Shown: piece after piece, positions 28,612 to 37,160 of the stretch | Layout of the letters: each line of letters begins with the position of its first letter | How positions within the stretch are numbered: position 1 is the stretch's first letter | Assembly: GCF_003258355.1 (NCBI RefSeq) | Contig: NZ_QKPO01000004.1 | Span: 291,611-355,610, forward strand | Origin: Confluentibacter sediminis | GTDB lineage: Bacteria; Bacteroidota; Bacteroidia; Flavobacteriales; Flavobacteriaceae | Direction: 5' to 3' | Length of the DNA: 64,000 nt | Translations under genes and position numbers: made by a program | The notes under the pieces: generated by a model | Database searches by the model: none | The model's input: the letters and a program-made list of their open reading frames with translations, nothing else | What the model was told of the DNA's origin: nothing

Positions 28612-28873
28612 TAGCCATTGCTCCAAAAATGGCTACGCCAAAGATGAGTACATAAACAATAACACCAAGAAAAGCAGCTCCAATAGAAACCAGTCCCCAA
28701 GTTTTTGCATTTTTAGAAGCTCTTTCTGCCTCATCATATTTTCCATCTTCGTAAAGGCCATTAACTTTGGTTGAATATATAATGCTTACAATACCTGTTG
28801 GTAAACAGCATACAATCGTTGTAATAATTGCTAAAGCTAAATAGCTACTTGGTCTTGGCGGTTTGTTCTCCAT
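28601..28873 (-). CDS. CD225/dispanin family membrane protein
   Basis: A 90-residue protein. A short proline-containing N-terminus (ENKPPRPSSYLAL) leads into a first helix with the hallmark CCLPTGIVSIIYSTKVN and a following acidic/basic loop, YDEAERASKNAKTWG, then a second helix. This is the CD225 pattern shared with eukaryotic IFITM proteins; bacterial members are widespread and mostly uncharacterised. It heads the operon CD225, DUF2752, DUF2752, CCC-motif. A role in membrane remodelling or antiphage defence cannot be claimed from the sequence. Confidence 0.82.
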   Translation of the reverse strand: MENKPPRPSSYLALAIITTIVCCLPTGIVSIIYSTKVNGLYEDGKYDEAERASKNAKTWGLVSIGAAFLGVIVYVLIFGVAIFGAMASGH

Positions 28874-29063
28874 GTGATAAAATTTATAATAGTTTGATTT
28901 TATAAAATTAAATATAGGAAAAATGTTTTATAAACTTAATTTTACAGAACAAAAACAATGCAATCTAGTGATTAACATATTAGGTTTTAATATAAATTAT
29001 GAATTACTTTTCAATAATTCATACAGAGAAATGTTTAAAAAATAATTGAATTGTATAATTTAA

Positions 29064-29261
29064 ATGAAATATATAAACTACATACTTATAGTTTTAGGAG
29101 CTTTTGTCGCGCTTTATGCAAAATCAGGTAAAGAAGATCAAAATTTGTTTATTTTAATTGGAGGGATTGTTATGCTAATGGTAGGGATTTATAGAATTTC
29201 TAAAACGATTCCTAGTAAACTCGATAACGAAAAGGATAAGGACACTAATGAAACGACATAA
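29064..29261 (+). CDS. small two-helix membrane protein
   Basis: A 65-residue protein with helices at about 4-19 (YILIVLGAFVALYAK) and 28-45 (LFILIGGIVMLMVGIYRI) and a charged tail rich in Lys, Asp and Glu. I do not recognise a named family. Its stop is two bases before the Smr gene, so the two form an operon and the coding call is supported by that spacing. Confidence 0.65.
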   Translation: MKYINYILIVLGAFVALYAKSGKEDQNLFILIGGIVMLMVGIYRISKTIPSKLDNEKDKDTNETT

Positions 29262-29263
29262 TT

Positions 29264-29824
29264 ATGGATTTTAATATAGGTGACCAAGTATTGGTGATAG
29301 ATGAGGATTTTTCAGGGGTTGTTAAAATAATTAAGGACAATGTTATTACTATAGAAACAAGCGATGGTTTTTTACTCGATTATCAGAGTCGTGAACTTGT
29401 AAAAAAAAAGTCTGATAAATCTATCAAAGAAGGGTTGTTTTTCAATTCCAGTATTAATGAGATAATTTCAGAAAAAGAACAGCCCAAAAGAAAGCAACAA
29501 CACACAAAAGCCAAAGAGCGTTATGAGCCAACTATGGAAGTTGATTTGCATATCAATCAATTGGTTAAATCATCAAAAGGCATGAGTAATCATGATATGC
29601 TCACACTTCAATTAGATACCGCGAGACGTCAACTGGAGTTTGCAATGGCTAAACGTATTCAAAAAATAGTGTTTATTCATGGTGTTGGGGAAGGGGTGCT
29701 TAAGGTAGAATTGGAATACTTGTTTGCACGTTACAACAACGTGAAATTTTATGATGCCAATTACCAAAAATATGGACTAGGGGCTACCGAAGTTTATATT
29801 TTACAAAGTGTTGCGCCTAACTAA
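29264..29824 (+). CDS. Smr/MutS2-C domain protein
   Basis: A 186-residue soluble protein. Residues 1-50 form a small beta-barrel-like domain ([16 protein letters not shown]). A basic linker follows, then an Smr domain from about residue 92 with VDLHINQL, and further on [18 protein letters not shown] and a C-terminal GATEVYI strand. Smr domains are nucleic-acid nucleases or binding modules found in MutS2 and stand-alone proteins; the DLH and HGxG motifs are intact. Its substrate is unknown. The last bases overlap the stop of the convergent lipoprotein gene. Confidence 0.85.
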   Translation: MDFNIGDQVLVIDEDFSGVVKIIKDNVITIETSDGFLLDYQSRELVKKKSDKSIKEGLFFNSSINEIISEKEQPKRKQQHTKAKERYEPTMEVDLHINQLVKSSKGMSNHDMLTLQLDTARRQLEFAMAKRIQKIVFIHGVGEGVLKVELEYLFARYNNVKFYDANYQKYGLGATEVYILQSVAPN

Positions 29825-30723
29825 TTAAAATTGGTAGATCGTGTTTCGGTATCAGTCAAGATGCCATTATCCAAAACTCCAAAATCAAATTCGTCTTGTG
29901 ACAAAATCTCTAAACTTATGCCCGTTACTTTTAGCGTAACAAAATAACTTAAATTTACGGTATGGACTCTAAAAGCTGTTGCTGGTGCTGTAGAAGTTAT
30001 CGCTACATCTTTATTTAAATAATCTGCAATCCCATCTGTAATATCATTTCTAGGATTTTCATCTGGTGTATCCGTTTCTTCATCTCGTGTTAAAATACCA
30101 TCACCATCATCATCAGTATCCAAGTAGTCAGGAATGCCATCGCCATCAGTGTCTAGAGCATCATCTAATATGCCATCCCCGTTTGGGTCTGGGTTTTCAT
30201 CTTTTGTTAATACATTATCTCCATCATCATCAATATCCAAATAATTTGGAATGCCATCGCGATCCGTATCATCGTCTTCTAAATTACCATTCCCGTTGAT
30301 ATCTTCTAAAGCCGCGGGGATGCCATCATTATCATCTCTGGTTAAAATAGTCGTTATAACGGCTGTAGCTGAGCTTTGGTAATCTTGAGTTATTTTTATT
30401 TCAGAAGACGGCACATCGCTACAAAACAAATTTGAGGGCAAACTTGCGTTACTGTAAGTTCTATAATTAAATGTGCCATTTGTAGTTGTAACCAGGGTGT
30501 TGTCTGTTCCAACATTTATAATATCGGCTAGAGTAAGGTTTGGTATTAAAATTGATAAAGATTCCGATGGGTCATTTTTAGTTTTATAGAATACTAAATC
30601 AGTTCCTGTACAAGCGTAGAATGTCTCATCAAAATCAAATTCTACCGCAATCACATCACCATCACTACAAGAAAAAGAAAAGAATAAATTTATAAATAGA
30701 ATAACAAATAAAGATTTCTTCAT
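29821..30723 (-). CDS. lipoprotein with thrombospondin type 3-like calcium repeats
   Basis: A 300-residue lipoprotein (FSFSCSDGD, lipid cysteine at residue 19). Residues about 125-235 hold repeated Asp-rich units such as [16 protein letters not shown] and [19 protein letters not shown], the thrombospondin type 3 pattern that binds calcium. They are flanked by beta-rich regions. Such lipoproteins are common at the Bacteroidota cell surface; partner and role are unknown. The gene shares bases of its stop codon with the convergent Smr gene, and neither side shows a terminator hairpin between them. Confidence 0.8.
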   Translation of the reverse strand: MKKSLFVILFINLFFSFSCSDGDVIAVEFDFDETFYACTGTDLVFYKTKNDPSESLSILIPNLTLADIINVGTDNTLVTTTNGTFNYRTYSNASLPSNLFCSDVPSSEIKITQDYQSSATAVITTILTRDDNDGIPAALEDINGNGNLEDDDTDRDGIPNYLDIDDDGDNVLTKDENPDPNGDGILDDALDTDGDGIPDYLDTDDDGDGILTRDEETDTPDENPRNDITDGIADYLNKDVAITSTAPATAFRVHTVNLSYFVTLKVTGISLEILSQDEFDFGVLDNGILTDTETRSTNFN

Positions 30724-30798
30724 TGGTTTGGGTTTTAAGGCAAAAATAATAGAATTGTTATTTATAACGCCCGATAATGATAATAATTTTATTTGAAG

Positions 30799-30806
30799 TA
30801 ATTTTG
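30799..30806 (+). promoter_or_regulatory. -7 promoter element of the cysteine desulfurase gene
   Basis: TAATTTTG fits TAnnTTTG and lies 17 bases before the ATG. No TTG is placed properly for the -33 box. Confidence 0.45.
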
Positions 30807-30823
30807 TGGCATAGAATAAAAAA

Positions 30824-31969
30824 ATGGAAAACGTTTATTTAGACAACGCTGCAACCACGCAAATTCGTGATGAAGTTATCGAAGGAATGACTAGTGTAAT
30901 GAAACTTAATTATGGAAATGCTTCATCATCACATAGTTTTGGTAGATCATCTAAAGCTATCATTGAAAAATCAAGAAAAATTATAGCCAGTTATTTAAAT
31001 GTGTCAGCCAGTGAAATAATATTTACTTCAGGAGGTACCGAAGCCGATAATTTAATTTTAAGAAGTGCTGTTAGAGACTTGGGTGTAAAGCACATCATTA
31101 CTTCAAAAATAGAGCATCATGCTGTTTTACATACCATAGATCAATTGATTAAGGAATATAAAATCGCTGTTAGTTATGTTGATTTAAAGACCAATGGAAG
31201 TATTGATGTATTGCATTTAAAAACCTTGTTGCAAACTGAAAGTAAAACGTTGGTCAGTCTAATGCATATAAACAATGAAATTGGTAATGTTCTGAATTTA
31301 AAAAAGGTTGCCGATTTATGTAAAGAGAATCATGCGTTGTTTCATAGTGATACTGTACAATCTGTTGGCCATTATCCTTTAGATTTAGAAGATATAAAAT
31401 TAGATTTTTTAGCAGCTAGTGCACACAAATTTCATGGACCCAAAGGCATTGGTTTTGCTTTTGTTAGAAAAAATACGGGATTAAAACCATTGATTTTTGG
31501 AGGCGAACAAGAAAGAGGGCTTCGTGCAGGAACGGAGGGCATTCATAACATTGTTGGTATTGCTGAAGCATTAGATATTTCTTATAAGCATTTAGAAAAA
31601 GAAACAGACTATATTTTAGATTTAAAAAAATATTTTATTAATAAAATTTCCAATGACATTCCAGAGGTTATTTTTAATGGTCATTCAGGAAACCTAGAAA
31701 AAAGTACGTATACCTTAGTGAATGTCTGTTTACCTGTATCACCAAAAAAAGCGTCTATGTTCTTATTTCAGTTAGATTTAAAGGGGATTGCTTGTTCGAA
31801 AGGGAGTGCTTGCCAGAGTGGAAGTTCCCAAAATTCACATGTACTTGCTGAAATTTTAAATGATGACGATTTACAAAAACCTTCTATTCGGTTTTCATTC
31901 AGTATTTATAATACCAAAGAAGACATCGATTATGTTGTTGGAGTTTTAAAAGAATTGGTTACTAATTAA
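30824..31969 (+). CDS. cysteine desulfurase (NifS/IscS-like)
   Basis: A 381-residue PLP enzyme that removes sulfur from cysteine for iron-sulfur clusters or tRNA thiolation. It starts with YLDNAATT, has the His-rich EHHAVLHT segment at about residue 97, the PLP lysine Lys202 in [10 protein letters not shown] and the catalytic loop cysteine Cys330 in KGSACQSG. That loop is the extended class I (NifS/IscS) form, not the SufS form. It is not next to iscU or other assembly genes, so its pathway is open. It converges with the TonB-dependent receptor gene, overlapping by four bases. Confidence 0.88.
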   Translation: MENVYLDNAATTQIRDEVIEGMTSVMKLNYGNASSSHSFGRSSKAIIEKSRKIIASYLNVSASEIIFTSGGTEADNLILRSAVRDLGVKHIITSKIEHHAVLHTIDQLIKEYKIAVSYVDLKTNGSIDVLHLKTLLQTESKTLVSLMHINNEIGNVLNLKKVADLCKENHALFHSDTVQSVGHYPLDLEDIKLDFLAASAHKFHGPKGIGFAFVRKNTGLKPLIFGGEQERGLRAGTEGIHNIVGIAEALDISYKHLEKETDYILDLKKYFINKISNDIPEVIFNGHSGNLEKSTYTLVNVCLPVSPKKASMFLFQLDLKGIACSKGSACQSGSSQNSHVLAEILNDDDLQKPSIRFSFSIYNTKEDIDYVVGVLKELVTN

Positions 31970-34428
31970 AACTTCATAGTTGTCCGAACATTAAAAACCC
32001 TAGGTGTTAAATAGTTCGGGATAGCGTATTGACGCTTGCTATATACATCTCTAACCCAAGTATTGGTAATGGAATTTTGTACATCAAACATATTATAAAT
32101 TTCAACACCAAAAGAGAGTTCTTTAAAAGGTTTTTTCCAGCCATTTTTAAATGACTTGTTTTTATCTACCATTACAAATTGAAAACCAATATCGGCACGT
32201 TTGTAAGAAGGTAAACGGTTTTGGTATTCATAGGGGTCTGCATAACTAGGGGAGCCACCTGGTAAACCTGTATTATAAACCAAATTTAAATACATTTTCA
32301 TGCTTGGTATATTTGGCACATAATCTTGAAATAAAGCGGCAAATTTTAATCGCTGGTCTGTTGGTCTCGCTATATAGCCTTTGTTTTCTATATTTTCTTC
32401 TGTTTTTAAATAACTAAAACTGAACCAAGACTCTGTTCCAGGAACAAATTCCCCATTCAATCGCATATCCAAACCATAGGCATAGGCCTCGGTATTATTA
32501 GCTGCTCTATACCGAATGCGGACATTTTCTAAGGTATAGGGATTCACATCTGTTAATTTTTTATAATAAGCCTCTGTGCTAAGTTTAAAAGGTCTGTCCC
32601 ACATTTTAAAGCTATATTCATTTCCTAATACCACATGAAACGATTTTTGAGCCTTTACATTAGGACGAACGGTTCCTGTCGAATTTCTAAGCTCTCTATA
32701 GAAAGGAGGTTGGTAATATAAGCCTCCCGCTATTCTAAAAAGCATATCTTTTCCCCAATTTGGTTTTATGTCAAATTGTGCTCGTGGACTAAACACTGTT
32801 TGGTTTGTTGATGTGATATTGTCTCCTGAAATAGACCAATTATGAACACGTATACCCGCATTGTACCATACGTCACTCGTGCCTAAAGTAGCGCGTTTAC
32901 TCCATTGCGCATAGCCTTGCAGTCTGTTGATTGTGACATAATTTGTAGCTCTAACATTTTGAAAAGGTACTAATGGGCCTTCATACGGTGCATATGGCTG
33001 CTCGTTTATCGGTGTGGTTTTTGGAGGTCTGATTGAAAAACCTGCGGAGTCTATAACTTCCCATTCAACCAATCGGTCGCGAATATCTTCATTGGTATAT
33101 TTTATAGACCATTCAATGCGGTTGTCGTTAATTTTAAAATCACCTTTATGTTCAATGGTTGTAATAAGGGCATCCAAATCATTTCTGCCATGATTCAATT
33201 GACTTCCAACGCCTTCACTAAATTCAACCTCACCCAAATTTTCATCACCAATATTAGAATTTACCTCTCCCAGTCTATATTGAGCCAGAATATCAAAATA
33301 TTCTTCTTCAGTCGTGTGGTATGTAGATGTAATGAATTTAAGAGTTAAATCATCATTAACAAAATAAGTGCCTTTAAAAGCGCCAAAATAAGTTTGGTAT
33401 TGATCTTTTTCCTGTCCTTCATAATAAACAATAAGAGCCTTAGGGGCGCTTAATGTTCCAAAATTGGTTTGTCTTGTTTGGGGTTGGTAGTTGTATTTGT
33501 TGCTAGAGGCATTTCCCAAAAAACTCAAATGGAATGTATTTGAAAATTTATAAGTGAAATAAGCTTGAGCATCCGCAAATGCTGGTTTATAATTGGTTTC
33601 GGTTTCTTTTTCTTTAACCAATAAACTATTATCTCGATACCGAAGTCCTACAATTCCTGAAAACTTAGAGTCTTTACTAATGTTTTCAACAGAAAGGCTT
33701 CCTCCTAATAAACTTAAATCGGCATTAACTTCAAATTGATACGGATTTTTATAAGTAATATCTAATACAGAGGATAATTTATCACCATATTTAGCCTGAA
33801 ATCCACCAGATGAAAAATCGACATTTTGTACTAAATCTGTATTAACAAAACTTAAACCCTCTTGTTGTCCAGATCTTATTAAAAAAGGACGATACACTTC
33901 AATATCATTAACATACACTAAGTTTTCATCGTAATTACCACCACGAACAGAGTATTGCGTACTTAATTCATTATTGTTGCTAACTCCAGGAAGTGTCATC
34001 AATAAATTTTCAACCCCAGCATTGGCCCCAGGAATTTTTCTTATGGTTTCTGGATTCAGGGTTGTTATACCTTCAACTTCTTTTTGTCGTTTACTTGATA
34101 CAACAACGGTCGCTATTTGCTCGGTTGAAGTGTTCATTACAGGATTAAATTCAAAATCCTCACCATTTTTAAGGTTGAAAGTGCTAACAATTTTTTTGTG
34201 TGATATGTGAGTGAATTCTATTTCGACATCTCGGTCGGCTGGTATTTTTATAATGAAAAATCCATTGCCATTGGTTTGTGTCCCAATAGAACCAGTTTTG
34301 ATATTTACATTTTCAACAGGAAACTTCTTTTCGTCAAGAATGATACCTTTAATGGTAGCTGTTTGCGAATAACTTTGCAGTGTTACCAATAAAAAAACGA
34401 GACTAATAAACCAAAATCTTGTGTTCAA
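31966..34428 (-). CDS. TonB-dependent receptor with carboxypeptidase-like N-domain
   Basis: An outer membrane receptor of about 821 residues. After a signal peptide (NTRFWFISLVFLLV to QSYSQ) there is a carboxypeptidase-regulatory-like domain (TATIKGIILDEKKFPVENV), then a plug domain with NLLMTLPGVSN, QYSVRGGNYDENLVYVND and FSSGGFQAKYGDKLSS, and a long barrel ending in aromatic strands (FNVRTTMKF). No SusD partner is adjacent, which argues against a glycan system. I chose a TTG start at 34428 because it puts the signal peptide at the N-terminus and leaves 10 bases after the upstream M23 gene. An in-frame ATG at 34485 would add 19 residues and overlap that gene. The substrate is unknown. Confidence 0.85.
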   Translation of the reverse strand: MNTRFWFISLVFLLVTLQSYSQTATIKGIILDEKKFPVENVNIKTGSIGTQTNGNGFFIIKIPADRDVEIEFTHISHKKIVSTFNLKNGEDFEFNPVMNTSTEQIATVVVSSKRQKEVEGITTLNPETIRKIPGANAGVENLLMTLPGVSNNNELSTQYSVRGGNYDENLVYVNDIEVYRPFLIRSGQQEGLSFVNTDLVQNVDFSSGGFQAKYGDKLSSVLDITYKNPYQFEVNADLSLLGGSLSVENISKDSKFSGIVGLRYRDNSLLVKEKETETNYKPAFADAQAYFTYKFSNTFHLSFLGNASSNKYNYQPQTRQTNFGTLSAPKALIVYYEGQEKDQYQTYFGAFKGTYFVNDDLTLKFITSTYHTTEEEYFDILAQYRLGEVNSNIGDENLGEVEFSEGVGSQLNHGRNDLDALITTIEHKGDFKINDNRIEWSIKYTNEDIRDRLVEWEVIDSAGFSIRPPKTTPINEQPYAPYEGPLVPFQNVRATNYVTINRLQGYAQWSKRATLGTSDVWYNAGIRVHNWSISGDNITSTNQTVFSPRAQFDIKPNWGKDMLFRIAGGLYYQPPFYRELRNSTGTVRPNVKAQKSFHVVLGNEYSFKMWDRPFKLSTEAYYKKLTDVNPYTLENVRIRYRAANNTEAYAYGLDMRLNGEFVPGTESWFSFSYLKTEENIENKGYIARPTDQRLKFAALFQDYVPNIPSMKMYLNLVYNTGLPGGSPSYADPYEYQNRLPSYKRADIGFQFVMVDKNKSFKNGWKKPFKELSFGVEIYNMFDVQNSITNTWVRDVYSKRQYAIPNYLTPRVFNVRTTMKF

Positions 34429-34438
34429 ATGTGTTTGT

Positions 34439-36124
34439 TTATTTTCTGTAAAAAGTTGCTTCAAAAGTAGCACTATTTCCAACATTATCTGTAACAATCA
34501 CTTTTAAATTGTTTTTGGTTTCTGTGCTTACAGAATCATTAAAATCGTATGTAAGTGTTTTGGTCTTATAGTCGTATTCTGTTAAAATCCATTGATCATT
34601 TATCGTAGCTCTGTAATTTGAAATATCTGTTTGGGCATCGCTAATTTTAATTTTTAAATATCTGAAATTACTTAGCCATTGATTGTTTTTGAAATTTATA
34701 GGTGTTATTGTTGGTTTCACATGGTCTCTAGCCAAGGCAAATGTCCCAAGATTTTTTATGCTGCTAGTTAAAATGTTGCCTCTTCTTTTAGTATTTTCAT
34801 AAACAGGGTATTTTTTGCTGCCCACTAATCTTGCAATATAGAGTTTGCTTTTGTCAGTATCGTTGTAATTGCTAATATCGTAGCTAATGTTGAAAGTTTT
34901 TTTTAGGGGAACAATATCTTCTTCTAAAAAAAGGGTATCGTTTTTAACTTTGAAATCGAGGTAATAATCATCGTAAAAAGTATCGGGGAAAATGTCTACA
35001 GAGACATTGCCTTCTTTTAAGTTAGTTGTCCCTTTAGTTGAAATAAGATAAGGGGTTATTTTTTTATTTATATTCTGTACAGTATTTGGTTGCGAGCCTT
35101 TAATAGGGATGGTTATCCAAGTTTCGTTGTTTTTATAGTCGCTTAAACGTATTTTATAAACCATATTGGTACTGTCTTTAATGGTGATAATACCATTGTT
35201 TAAAGCAGATCTTAGCATACTAAGGTCATTATTATCATTGAATAATTTTTGAATGCGTTCTTTCTTGGTTTTAAAATGTTCGTAATCTATAAATCTGTTG
35301 AGGCGATTTGTTTCATCGAAAGAGAATATTTTAAAATCTACCTCAAAATTTTGATTCCCATTAATAAACGTCTGTATGTTATAAACACCATTGTTATTAG
35401 CCCCAAAATCCTGTCTGTCAAAAGTGTTAATGGCAAATCCAATATCTCCAAAAGCAGTGATACTTTCTGTTATATAGTCTCCAGTTTTTAAAGGTGTTAA
35501 TTTGAGTTTTTGTTTTAAAAGTGATTTATTAATGCTTGAACCATCTCCTAGAGGATAGGCATAAACAGAGGTCACTACAGGTTTGGAAGTGTCTTTGATA
35601 TCAATACCAAAAAGCATGGGGTTTATGGTGAATTCATCTTTATTTCTGATTTCAAAATGAAGGTGGGGACCTCCTGAACCTCCAGTATTTCCACTGTAGG
35701 CAACAAGCTCTCCTTTTTCAACCAATAAGTCTTCAATATTGGGAAATATTTCAATTTCGTATGATTCTTCTTTGTATTGGTGTTCTTTAACGTATGCTTC
35801 AATTTCAGGTGAATATCTCGATAAATGCGCATACACAGTTGTATAGCCATTGGGGTGGGTTATATATAGTGTTTTTCCATAGCCATAATGTTGAATTTTA
35901 ATTCGACTAACATAGCCATCGGCAGCAGCCAAAACTTTTAAGCCCTCACGTTGTTGCGTTTTAATGTCAAGGCCAGAATGAAAATGATTGGAGCGTAATT
36001 CCGCAAAATTACCTGCTAATATTAAGGGTATCTCCAAAGGATTTCCAAAATAATCTTGTGGATAATTATTCTGAGCACTAATAAATGTAGAGGAAACTAG
36101 TAAAAAAAACAGGATTAATTTCAT
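34439..36124 (-). CDS. M23 family metallopeptidase
   Basis: A 561-residue exported protein with a signal peptide ending at FISAQ. The LytM-type peptidase domain lies at about residues 30-175 with zinc ligands His49 and Asp53 in HSGLD and the HLH pair at residues 154-156. It is followed by about 385 residues of beta-rich C-terminal region (several Ig-like segments) that are not catalytic. M23 enzymes cut peptide cross-links in peptidoglycan. The gene lies just upstream of the TonB-dependent receptor on the same strand, so the two are cotranscribed; a common function is unproven. Confidence 0.9.
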   Translation of the reverse strand: MKLILFFLLVSSTFISAQNNYPQDYFGNPLEIPLILAGNFAELRSNHFHSGLDIKTQQREGLKVLAAADGYVSRIKIQHYGYGKTLYITHPNGYTTVYAHLSRYSPEIEAYVKEHQYKEESYEIEIFPNIEDLLVEKGELVAYSGNTGGSGGPHLHFEIRNKDEFTINPMLFGIDIKDTSKPVVTSVYAYPLGDGSSINKSLLKQKLKLTPLKTGDYITESITAFGDIGFAINTFDRQDFGANNNGVYNIQTFINGNQNFEVDFKIFSFDETNRLNRFIDYEHFKTKKERIQKLFNDNNDLSMLRSALNNGIITIKDSTNMVYKIRLSDYKNNETWITIPIKGSQPNTVQNINKKITPYLISTKGTTNLKEGNVSVDIFPDTFYDDYYLDFKVKNDTLFLEEDIVPLKKTFNISYDISNYNDTDKSKLYIARLVGSKKYPVYENTKRRGNILTSSIKNLGTFALARDHVKPTITPINFKNNQWLSNFRYLKIKISDAQTDISNYRATINDQWILTEYDYKTKTLTYDFNDSVSTETKNNLKVIVTDNVGNSATFEATFYRK

Positions 36125-36266
36125 GATAAAAATGGGTATTCAGGTATGAATTGGTATAAGGCTAAAATATTAATTTGATATGAATCAACAAAAGATAAAA
36201 CAAAAATCAATTCATAGCGTTGATATTCAGTGATAACGAATTAATTTAAATTTTATGTAAAAACAA

Positions 36267-36297
36267 TTGTAATTTATAGTTATCTATGTTAACTTTG
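36267..36297 (+). promoter_or_regulatory. promoter of the zapB-like/zapA operon
   Basis: TTG at 36267-36269, a 20-base spacer, then TAACTTTG at 36290-36297, a full match to the Bacteroidota consensus. The first ATG is 25 bases downstream. Confidence 0.75.
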
Positions 36298-36321
36298 TGA
36301 GATAAGTATTGAAATTTGCAA

Positions 36322-36612
36322 ATGAGTAATATTGAAGACATTGTAGATTCTCTAGAAAACAAAATTAGTAAAGTGCTTCATAAACTTGAGGTTTTAAAGC
36401 GTACCAATTTAAAGTTGAATGAAGAGTTAGAGTTATCCAAACAAGAACTTCAAAAAAAGCAACAGCATATAGTAGCTTGGGAAGAAAAATATGAAGCTCT
36501 AAAAATGGCAAATACAATACTTGGCAGTGATGAAAATAAACGAGAGACTAAGCTTAAAATAAACGCATTAATTAGGGATATAGACCATTGTATTGCTCAA
36601 CTTTCCGATTAA
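36322..36612 (+). CDS. ZapB-like coiled-coil protein
   Basis: A 96-residue, almost wholly helical protein with heptads of Leu/Ile from about residue 6 to 75 (LEVLKRTNLKLNEELELSKQ). It is probably cytoplasmic, with no membrane segment. The start is the ATG at 36322; a TTG six bases earlier is less likely. It sits 16 bases upstream of zapA under one promoter, an arrangement seen across Flavobacteriia. This suggests a ZapB-like cell-division partner, but I infer that role from context and coiled-coil shape, not from sequence identity. A similar gene is often mislabelled as a phenylalanyl-tRNA synthetase subunit. Confidence 0.72.
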   Translation: MSNIEDIVDSLENKISKVLHKLEVLKRTNLKLNEELELSKQELQKKQQHIVAWEEKYEALKMANTILGSDENKRETKLKINALIRDIDHCIAQLSD

Positions 36613-36628
36613 TGATTAAGTAAATTCA

Positions 36629-36922
36629 ATGTCAGAAAAGCTTAAAATAAAGCTATCTATAGCTAATAGGGTATATCCTTTAACAATTGATGCAAGTCAA
36701 GAAGAAGGTTTGCGTAAAGCAGCTAAAAACATTGAAGCCATGATTAAGCAATTTGAGCAAAGTTATTCTGTGAGAGATAAACAAGATGTTTTGGCCATGT
36801 GTGCCTTACAGTTTGCTTCTCAAGTGGAACAGAAATCAATTGATAAAGAGAATGTAAATGAACATTTAGAAGAAAAGCTTCAAGCTCTAGATGAATTATT
36901 GCATTCGCATTTAATCTCTTAA
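36629..36922 (+). CDS. zapA: cell division protein ZapA
   Basis: A 97-residue ZapA: an N-terminal beta strand pair (LKIKLSIANRVYPLTI), then EEGLRKAAKNIEAMIKQFEQ, the basic helical stretch, and a long C-terminal coiled coil. ZapA bundles FtsZ filaments at the division ring. It shares an operon with the ZapB-like gene and is followed by the 6S RNA candidate, the same neighbour order as zapA-ssrS in E. coli. Confidence 0.88.
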   Translation: MSEKLKIKLSIANRVYPLTIDASQEEGLRKAAKNIEAMIKQFEQSYSVRDKQDVLAMCALQFASQVEQKSIDKENVNEHLEEKLQALDELLHSHLIS

Positions 36923-36947
36923 ACGTTCTTTAAATAAACGAAAGTTA

Positions 36948-37137
36948 CTGCCTACATTGGTTATTTTTTTTGATAAACTCAACGTTAATTCTCTTAAAAA
37001 GGGTGAGTTTAAGTTGTAAAAGCATGCTGCATGTGCTGAATTTATTTAGTACCTAGCAGATCCTTGATCAGCTTGTTAGCCCTAAACTTGTTTTAAGGAG
37101 TTTATACAAAACTTTATGCTGGTGTAGGCTTTTTTTA
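36948..37137 (+). ncRNA. ssrS: 6S RNA candidate (Flavobacteria type)
   Basis: About 190 bases between zapA and rny with no coding frame of their own. The ends pair exactly (GCCTACA at 36950-36956 with TGTAGGC at 37123-37129, followed by a T-run). Further in, ATAAACTC pairs with GAGTTTAT and CTTAAAA with TTTTAAG, leaving a large central region. This is the long, interrupted hairpin expected of 6S RNA, which binds the housekeeping RNA polymerase. Length and zapA synteny agree. The promoter is not clear: no TAnnTTTG is found at the expected place. Confidence 0.75.
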
Positions 37138-37160
37138 TATATAAAAACCAACTGAATATC

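Noticed and set aside
27573..28873. Calling the CD225/DUF2752 cluster an antiphage system
   Set aside because: Only the distant similarity of CD225 to IFITM supports it; there are no nucleases, effectors or other defence genes nearby.
30066..30299. Plus-strand His-rich open frame opposite the calcium-repeat lipoprotein
   Set aside because: A mirror of the Asp-rich codons on the other strand; the lipoprotein frame has a signal peptide and a known repeat.
31966..34428. Polysaccharide utilisation locus around the TonB-dependent receptor
   Set aside because: No SusD homologue, glycoside hydrolase or sulfatase is adjacent; neighbours are an M23 peptidase and a cysteine desulfurase.
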